64,000 bases of DNA from assembly GCF_041381155.1 (NCBI RefSeq), contig NC_091135.1:5101620-5165619 (forward strand). Reading direction: 5' to 3'. The notes beneath the pieces are model-generated. The model saw only the letters and a program-made list of their open reading frames with translations, was not told the DNA's origin and did not search any database. This document shows, in pieces, positions 1-9,800 of the stretch (position 1 is the stretch's first letter; each line of letters opens with the position of its first letter). Position numbers and translations under genes: made by a program. The DNA is from Argopecten irradians (lineage: Eukaryota; Mollusca; Bivalvia; Pectinida; Pectinidae).

Positions 1-540
1 TAATGGGTTTAACTTTAACAGGTAATTTATAGATTCTTTACAACATCAGAGTAATAACATTTATACTGCTACTACACTGATAATGACAGGACCTATCTAG
101 GTAGATCTACATACAAAATTTTCAACACATTGTGTACGTAACTAAAGAGGTTTTTTCTATAAGCTTTGTTTTCGCAATAAAGTATTTTTTGAAATAATTG
201 CAATTTCAGCTTTACAGTCTATACACAATCCATTTTGAAACTTTACATATGCCATATTTTTGGCTTCAAGAGATTGTTTAATTTACTTAGTTTACCTTCA
301 ATAAATGTCAACGCAAAATAATTTTATTCGAATGCATTGTTTTGATACCCTTGTTTTACGAATATTGACCTCTATACATATTTGTAAAGACTGTTGTCAA
401 GGACATAGATGGAATCTATATATGTACATGTACACACTTGCTATTGCTTGTTGAATCATGTTATGGCGTATATCTTACGATCAAGAAATGCATCTTGCCT
501 GTAAATGTGTTGACAAACAATATTGTTGTCGTTGTTTTGT
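1..540. other. Non-coding stretch at left edge
   Basis: AT-rich sequence with no ORF of note, no recognisable exon and no clear repeat. If the CUB gene to the right has a separate signal-peptide exon, it is either here but too short to recognise or outside the window. Confidence 0.4.
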
Positions 541-706
541 GAGCTCCAAAAACGACATGGGTAAAGTATGATTTATTGTCCATTAGTCCTACCTTCCAGT
601 GATTGTGACGTCATTTTTGGCGTGACTTTTGTGACTTTATAAATAACGGAAGGTGGGACTATTCGACGATAGATTGCACTTTACCTACGTCGTTTTGGGA
701 TCTCGA
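541..706. mobile_element. Foldback MITE carrying CRE and TATA motifs
   Basis: The two halves are inverted copies: the left arm has CCAAAAACGACATGGGTAAAGT and the right arm its imperfect reverse complement ACTTTACCTACGTCGTTTTGG. Further in, TAGTCCTACCTTCC pairs with GGAAGGTGGGACTA. The stem is roughly 80 bp with mismatches. A related shorter element sits at 19677-19812. No protein is encoded, so it is non-autonomous; the superfamily is not determined. Confidence 0.7.
606..645 (+). promoter_or_regulatory. CRE (TGACGTCA) and TATA-like box inside the foldback element
   Basis: TGACGTCA lies at 606-613 and TATAAATA at 638-645, spaced as in a CREB-responsive core promoter and about 80-110 bp upstream of the first CUB coding sequence. 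Both motifs belong to the foldback element. Promoter function is inference; the sequence shows only motifs and spacing. Confidence 0.3.
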
Positions 707-757
707 AACCCCCGTATTAAGCGCTGAAAATCGGTACTGTGCTTGTTTTTGCGTTAG

Positions 758-860
758 ATACTGCGTGTGGTTCAGGAGCACAGGGCGAAACTATTGACTT
801 GCAATCCGAGCCTGGTGGGACAAGATGTATCCAAACTCCGAGCTTCCCGGATAATTATCC
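758..860 (+). CDS. CUB gene, first recognised coding exon
   Basis: Encodes the CUB N-terminus (ACGSGAQGE to SFPDNYP). The acceptor would be TTTTTGCGTTAG at 757 if spliced; the donor is CC|GTAAGT at 861. It ends after two bases of a Pro codon that the next exon completes. Confidence 0.7.
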
Positions 861-3800
861 GTAAGTTATACACGTTTTTCTTATTTCTGAGACAACGTAC
901 TCGTCACTAAAGCTGTTTAATGCTGTGTGTCATAACCAACATAAAGCCAGGCAAACAATTTCTGAATTTCGACAGCTTATAACGCGAATATTTCGCATAG
1001 TAATGGTTTAGTCCACCATGAACTATTCAAATTACCTTTCGTCCGTGGTCGTTCCATCCGTCCTTCTGTCCATTTGTTAACAATTCTTGTTACTGTTTTT
1101 TGGTGTTTTTCCTCGTGAAGTACAAAAGGAATATTTCTCAAATTTGATATATATGTTTCGCTAGGACTCTAGCTGTTCATATTGCATTTTGGGACCAATC
1201 GGTCAACAAGATGGCCGGCAATTTCATTAGTAAAGCGACATTAGTAAATTACGCACACACCTTACTAATCGAAAAAAAAACCCATCGATCTAGAGACACA
1301 AAAGGGTACAGGTCTACACGAAGCAAAATCAGAAGTACTTGGTTCAGAACAACAGACACTCTATTCAGTAAATAATTTTTAATAAAAACGAGAATACGCA
1401 CGTCAAATGCTGATTTACAATCGCACAATTAATCTTTCTTCATACGCTGATGTAACAAGAAAATTAAGAGTTGAGCGGCATCCCTAGCAGGTCATCTCCG
1501 CTATCGATAATAACAAACAAATCAATTCATAATGGCCACATACGCAATGTGATTTTCTTTGGATATAACACGCAACACCAAATGGGCCCGGCTGGTGAGC
1601 ATTAAGCACAATACCAATTTCGTGGCGTCAAACGCAATCACCGAAAAACAACGTCTTATGTCTAGAATCATTGCAGATGCATCAGAAAACGAACTCCATC
1701 GTTACATATGCGGGAAATGGAGGTATCAAAGTGACACAATGAAGATTATTTAGTTCTGGGTATATGAAGTACCGACATACACTGTAGGACTTAACGTCTG
1801 GGAACCAGATTTCGAACAAGCGATGGATCCTGCTTTTGGCCTGAAAATGTACTTACAAGTACGTGAATGGGAACATCGTGATCGCTTAAATAAGCAACCA
1901 TCATGGTACTGATACCAAAATGCTGAAGTCGGATATCGTTATTGTTTATAATGGTAGCCTTTCTCAATTGGAACATACGTGGTATAACGTGCGGATGCTA
2001 TCGAAACTCCTGAATGATGCAAACATTTGCAAAATCTCTTAGATATAGTATTCTCTTGTTGTCATGTACCAAAGGAAGACAGCTGACAGCTACTGAATTA
2101 TCTGATTAGTTGGTATTCACAGTGGAGGTATGACCCCTTGACAAACTGTACGCTCGTTGAATCTATGCTTCATCCACGATTTTTGTATGGAGCTTGGGTC
2201 AATCCAACACAGCAATATCGCCAAGAAGTCAATATTGTACAACGATACGCCGGACGGAGGTACCAAGATTTCGAGCAAATGTCTCATTTAGTTACAACAC
2301 GCACCATCGGGCTAAAAGACATCTACGCCGAGATTGAACTTTGAAAGCTCATGTTCTTCAATAAGCTCTGAGCGGCCAGAAGTAATTTGATGTGGAAAAT
2401 TATCTTCACGATTACACTGTGCTCCTTTATACTCGGCGATATAAATATGAAGTCAAAAAGTTTTGTTCACTCTACATGTATATTCATCACTACGGAAAAA
2501 CTCAACATCTCATCTCTGTTGCTGGACTACGTGTGGCCTTTGTATTTTGTGAATAACATGGAACAATTTCTGCTGAAAAATAGTCGAAGGACTAAAGATA
2601 CAAAATTATATTCATTGCACTCGTGATCCTAACCCACTGTGCCTCTTGAATTTAGAATACCCGAAAGATACGTGGAGGCTTGGCAAACTTGTAAAACCAT
2701 CATACCGTGATGAGATAATCACGGTGATATGTAAACAATGTAAAAAAGAATCCAACATTACAACGGTTCACTTTCTAATCTAGTGCACGTCACTGCTCAA
2801 AAGTTGGGACTTTACTTTTTAGTAAACGTATTAGATTATCTGATTACTCAAATTTGATCATTTACCAGACGAAAAACGATGTCGGATGTCCAACGGACAT
2901 TAACTCGGACTGCGAAAAGAGGATATTTATGATGGCGAATATTACTGATCTGGCTCCAGGATCATGAAACAGTCTTAGACTTATGTTTTAGTTTAGCCAC
3001 TTAAAACTGACGTAACGTTTTTAACAATTTCTAGCAAGAGGAAATAAAAAAAGTTTATCTATTATATGTAGGAACCTTGATGTGGATACATGTATTGTAT
3101 TTGTGGACCGATCAGTTTACAAGATGGCCGATAGGTCGCCATTTCGGATTCTGATAGTTGAAGTTTGTTACCGCTATTTCTCAGAAAGTAATGAAGGGAT
3201 ATTTTACAAATTATAGATGTATTTTCCTAGGACCTAAGTTGTGCATACTACATTTTGGAACGATCAGTCAACATGGCAGACAGGCCACCGTCTTGGATTT
3301 ACCTCAATTTCTCAGAAAGTATTGAAAGGATATGTCTCAATTTTGATATATCGGTTCTCTTTGGATCCTGGTAGTGCATATTGCAATTTCGAAATAACTG
3401 GAAAACAAGATGGTTGAAAGCTAGCAATCTTGAGTTTTGATAATAACTGTTTTTCTTATAAAGGGCAAAAGGGATCTCTATGAAATCTCTCTTCTTCCTT
3501 TAGAATTTCGATTGCATTTTTTTTACATGAAAAAGGAACATTGTAACTGATAAGCAGCCATTTTGGATTTGTCAATTTCTCAGAAAGTACTGAAAACGTC
3601 TAGCTTCCTCATATTAAACTTGATTTTCTTGGGCCCGATTTCGGCATACATTTTTTGGGAACAGTTAAATCCAATCACAACATTGTAGATTGTGATCATA
3701 TTGTTTAACTTAGAAAACTTAGTGTGAAATTTCAAATGTACATTCAATATTTGAAAAGAAGACGGAAAAGAAGAGAAAAACATAGAAAAGATCGCACATT

Positions 3801-6800
3801 TCATTGCTAGACTTCGATAATTCTTTGGTTGGTGCCAAGTTCTACATAGTACCACTGGTTGATAAATTAATCTTAAAATATTTTATTTAGTTAGATAAGT
3901 TTTGTTCAGTGGCATTATAATAGAAAACTTATCCACACATGTATTTTTGTATGTTTATGAAGCGGAGATTTAATAAAAGTGAAAAAAATATGGTATGGCG
4001 CGGGGTCCGTCGACATCTCCTTTAAGTCGCTACTAATCATGAGCGACTCAGTGCATTGTTTTCAAACGTGATCTGTAGAATCCTTGGGAGAAAGCAATCC
4101 GATTGTGTTTAAGCCATGCATAGCCCCCATAGATGCCGGGTCTAATAGGGAATATCCTGCAAAAATCTTTAAGCTTTAGAATTGAAAAAATAATGCTCAT
4201 TTGAGCATTAAACGGTCTTCCTATGGAATCTATGCTCTATAAAGATTCCAGAACTTTGCCGATAATCTTCATATTCTTCAGAAAACAGTCCTTTCTGTAA
4301 AAAAAACCCACGAAATACATTGTACTTCTATGTTATATTTCTATTTTACGTAGGTGTTATATTGTTCCGTTTCGTGTAATTCACTCATGTCGTCTCAACA
4401 TCGTGACCTCACGGCGTTTACAAAAAGAGAAAAATAATGATTTGAGTTTTATATCCACGTATACATCTCACCCTTCTTGTCCCCAAAACATAACAAATAG
4501 ATAATCTACTATTGTTGTTTTATATTTGATATTGACCTAATTTTTCATTTGCAGTAGCAACCAGGTATGCAAGTGGACCATTCAAACTCCTGATCGCATC
4601 GGATATAACGTCCAGTTTTTCCATCTCGAGTCAGCCACACCCTGCAATACAGATTTTGTGACGTTGACTGGTAACAAAGATAGTGTACATAATCTTTCAC
4701 ATTCTTTGGGTTGAGACAGGAAAATCTAAACCCGAGATGTAAGGTTTTTCATTTGGTAAATACGAGGCTTTACCGAGTATTTGACAGGTTGATATCTTGA
4801 GGGTTAAAATCTCCTGTCGCATCCCAAAGACGGTTATGATTCTTTCCCCCTTACAGTGCCTACCACTTTTAATTTATGTTCATATTCCCATTGTATTCCC
4901 AACATGTAACCTTATCAAGCGCAGTTGTTGGAATTCATCAGCCTAAGAACTCCCATCGGCTTATTATGACGTCACAATTGTCGTACCAGCAATTACGGAA
5001 AATGGCTGTTCTATCCTTGACGTAACAAATTGTTTCTGCATTATAGACGCAAAATCACTTTAGATTTCACCATAAAATTGTAAGCAAATGTAAATATAAG
5101 CATTGAACGTCTTTCAGTTGGCATTCATAGCCAATGAATAAAGATAATAAAGAATAAAATGACGTGACCACCTAAATAAATTGTTACGCGGATGCCTAGT
5201 GAACAGGTCATACCATTAATTAAATATGACCTAATTCATGACCTAACTAATGTGAACCTACAATGTTATAATCTTAAAGGGTCATTTCAGTGAGGCTAAT
5301 TTTGTTACATAATTACGAAGCAAAACATGACATAAATGTATTGTTCTACATTGCTTATGGAACATATAACAAGAAATATTGAAAAATTCACGACACTGGT
5401 TGTATTGTACCCGTTGTAGTAGAAATCACAAACAAGAAAAATAAAACTACACCTGCTTATACGATATTTAAAATTTAAAATTTGACTTGATATTAGAAAT
5501 ATATAACATATATTTCTGTGTGATTTCTAGCATAATAAATCTGTGAAAATATTAAAAGAATGATCATGTCATGATCAGCTTTCCATAGAGGTATGGCATT
5601 CTGGAATGCGCGATGTATATTTATTCAATCGTTTTAATCGACTTATATATAGATAATGCATGCTTGGCATCTTACAATACAAGGTTTACTTTGGTGCGAG
5701 ACTTACGAAAGCCGAGGTGATGGCTTTGCGTGTCGAACACCAAAATAAAACTCGTATTGGAAGATGCAAATGTACTAACCGTGTACTCAGTTTATCTTGA
5801 AATCACTATGACATTCAAAACCAAAGCAAATTGTCAATTATTTACTTGGTTGCGCTCGAAGTGAGACGCGTATTTGATACAGATGGAAAGATTCATTCAT
5901 TAAAACGAATTGCAGTGTACTCCTTTTATGACCTTGGAAAATATATAAGCGCATTCGCAAACAGTACCAGTAATTCTATTCAGTGCGTAATATCAGTGAA
6001 ACAAAATGAAAAGCTCAAAAGCAATAATAATCAATTAAAGAATCACTTTACAATACAAACCTTTTGCCACGACCCAAGAAAAAGACGACAGCGGCATACG
6101 AGATTTTCGCTATCGTAAAAAAATACGTCATTCCGGGACTGAATGACGTTTCATTCACCGGAAGGTTAATGTTCTGGGCAATCTGATTAAAATCATATCT
6201 TGATTTCACGTCGGTCCGGTAAACCTCCTTTCCGTTGCATCAACAGAGAGGAGGTTGACCGGAACGGCGTGAGAATCGAGATATGATTTAATCAGATTGA
6301 TGTTCTGGGTCAAGTAAGAAAAAAATTCCGTTACATGTGATACAAAAACACGTGATCGTATTGACGGATAAAGCATTTCGTATTGACGGATTGAAGTTTA
6401 TCCGGCAGTACTTATCGGTCAGTACGTGGGACATTTGCAAGATAAACTTTTTATAGGTCTTACTGCCTTAAGCTTCATCGTGGGGAGATAATATCTCTAT
6501 GCAAATTTTGACGTCATATATCATTGACGTCATATTAGTAATTTTCAATGACAGCAGAAATTCTTTTTGGATCAGAATAAAAAGTGAAACGACGTGAAAC
6601 AATCCATATCCTGTATATATATTTTATCATACATTGAACTCTACACTGCAAATTATGTTATTTCAAGAATTAATTTTCAGTTGATAGTGTGACTGGGGAT
6701 GCCAAGTGTAACAGAGACCTGCAGGGGACGACAGCTACTGATCTCGCTAGCCCTGTCATCTTGGACCTTACAATTGATAGCGACGACAATTTTCCGGGAT

Positions 6801-9800
6801 TTCTTATATGCTTCCAAAATATCGGTATATCAAGCTTAACATATTACTATAATATCTGGTATTTGAGATTCAGGTACCACTAACATTGCATGATTTTGCT
6901 AGCTGGTATCCGCATTGATCACAGTTCTCATATATGATGGCAGTTTATTTATTGCTTTACACAACTGCTTGCTACATTAGACAACTGCCAACACGTATAT
7001 GTGTATAAGCATCCACAACTAGAACAACTTTGACATCTTCAGCATATTATATAGCTTTTAGGGCCTGGTTGAGAGGGCACTATTGCCTCATAGTATTGTC
7101 GAGGGATGGAATAGTGCCCGAGCCGAAGGCGAGGGCACTATCCCATCATGAGACAATACTATGAGGCAATAGTGCCCTTTCTACCAGGCCATAATGGGTT
7201 TAGTACATCACCCTGACATGAAACCGTTTTTCATGTCATCGTAATAGAAGTACGTCAAGCGATACCTCGCAACGCTATATATCTTTCCACACCACGTTGT
7301 TACATCAAAAGTAAAACATATGAATTGTCGCAGAAATATGGGATTCTATAAAAACGGGATTCAGCTTCATGAAAATTAAAAGTAGATCAATATAGAACAT
7401 TAGTGAACTGTCTTCTGTAGAAAAGCAACATTTGCTTCCATCCCCGCACACAACAGCCTGTCCGCCATCTTGACGTCTTGGTAGAAGCGCAACGTTATAA
7501 TGACGTCATGTAATGGTAACGTCACAATACATTCACGTTCAATTTCGCGCCACTTCAATAGTGCCCGCTTGCCCGGGCACTATTGCAAATAGTACCCATG
7601 TGTGTAGCCAATCAGAATCCAGTATTCTATCATCTTCAGCATATTATATAGCTTTAAGGGATGTGCTCAAAGCCTACGTCTATATCCACTCAAACAGATA
7701 TATTCAAATCACGCATGACATATTCTTCATCGCTGGGGTCTGAGAATGACCTTAATTCTGTCTATTTAATTAAATCTGTTCTAGACTATAAAACCCTTTT
7801 ATATGGGTATATGAAGGATAGTAACATTCTACCCGAGGGTTACAAAATGCGATCCAGTGATTAAAGTGTATCCCTCTCCACTAATCCACATATGAAAGGG
7901 TATTTTTTCTCTCACCCCTCGACATTTTTCTTAGTGCTGAAAATCCCGCGATTTTAATCAAAGTAATGCAAATACAACGCAGCAGAAACAGACACATAGA
8001 ATGAAATCAAATAATTTTCCAAAATCTAAATATCTAAACCATATTATCAAGACTTTGATATCAATTATGTCAAGAACATTCAACTGATCACAAAAAAATG
8101 CATATGTTTTGTTTGACATTTTTCTTAATTAAAGTTCCTATATGAAAGAAAAGATTTTAAAATTATAAAGAAAACAAAAGTCTTCATTAAAAATGAGTAT
8201 TAATCCCATAATCTTGTTTCTTATGTTGCACATACACTTATTTTGGTAAAACCATCCACACATGAGGGCAGTCTTAAAATTTATAGTGCCTTTACCGCAG
8301 ATGTGTTTTATGTATACAGAAAGAACATCTGATTATATTAGTTTACTTTTATAACTCTCAGGTCTATATGTCTTAGATAGTAACTCTAATTTTGATTATC
8401 ATTACCAGAGATTATGTAAGTAAGATAGAGGAGTCGCCAGCAGGTAACAGTCAGGGACTACTGGTATAAGGTACAGATGACCTAAATGGCGCTGTGTATT
8501 ATATAATACTCTGTGTATTCTATACACACTCTGTGTATTCTATACATACTCTGTGTATTCAACCAATCAGAAGGCAGTCTTCCCATGACTACTGATTGGT
8601 CCAAAGGATTATTATTAAAAGAATAGGGAATATATGAATGGAAGTTTATGAATGAAATTGTTCAAGAGGTCAGCACTAGATGTCACTATAGGGCAATTCC
8701 TTCAATAGTAAACCGGATAGCAATAATACAAACGCTACACGCGTTGTACTAAAAACCCACAGTAATTAGTTCTTATAAAACAACAACTATCAATTATGCT
8801 TACAGCCAAGAGGCTCATGGGCCTTGGCGTTCACCTGAAATATGATAGAGAATATAACAAAGATGTGTAAATGCTATATTTCTTGCACCTATTCGGCTAA
8901 TGAAGTCGATCAAGACTAATGTCAGTATTTAATCTTATATAGTGTCAAAATGAGTCATAAGATTCACAATTTGGATATGACTTATGCCTTAGAAGGTTTG
9001 TGCAAAATGCAAATGAATTTGCTGCAGTAGGTTGGGAGAAGAAGTTGAAAATGTAAATTGTTTACGTTTGCACGACGCCGGACTTCGACACTTGGGTGAC
9101 CTAAAACTGCGTGATGCTTAAACGTCATTCCCCCTTTTTTATCTCTTTACTCTAAAACCAACCTGAATTAAAAAAATCAATTTTTAAGTACAGTACATGT
9201 ATATCTAAAAATAAATATCCAAACGAATATCCCATTTTCTCAAGATTAGTGTTCAAATTAATTACAGAGATCCTATCTCGTTTGGAATTATTTTAGAACT
9301 ATAGGAAATATAACACACAAGAGGCTTCCTTTCCCACAGGTCATACGGCGTAGAGGTACATATATCGGTTTAGTTTCGTAATTCCTCCTTTAGAAATATT
9401 TGAACGATAGTTTAGAAAATAGGTCAAAGAAAAATATCAACGATTATATTCCAGATAACAATGGATCATAACAAACGTATGCAAGTTTACCTTAAAAAAC
9501 ATACATATAAAGAGCGACATATGATCTCATTTACAGGTTGGCTTTTGCTACTTGCCACTCTGCCATCATTTGATAGAATGTATATATGTATGCATGATGG
9601 GCTAGCAGCGATTGTATTCACAATCTCACTTCACCCGCTCTTAGAAGTGTCCGAATATTCTCCCCCTCCTTGTATGTAGTTATCTTTCATTTTTAATACA
9701 ATTAACTTAAGGAATCTCTATATATATGTATTGCAACAGTGCAAACAACTACTACAACTACAACTACTACCACAACAACTACTTACCACAACTACTACCA

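Larger units (their letters stand above)
4671..6680 (+). other. CUB gene intron 2
   Basis: Carries a partial TTAA element (5274-5410), a hairpin at 5666-5767 and a 121-bp palindromic MITE (6179-6299). Three TGACGTCA palindromes occur at 4967, 6509 and 6525. No exon was seen. Confidence 0.5.

Noticed and set aside
2138..2344. 68-codon ORF in CUB intron 1 as a gene
   Set aside because: Reads plausibly (LYGAWVNPTQQYRQEVNIVQ) but lacks neighbours, splice signals or a known family; not distinguishable from an old insert.
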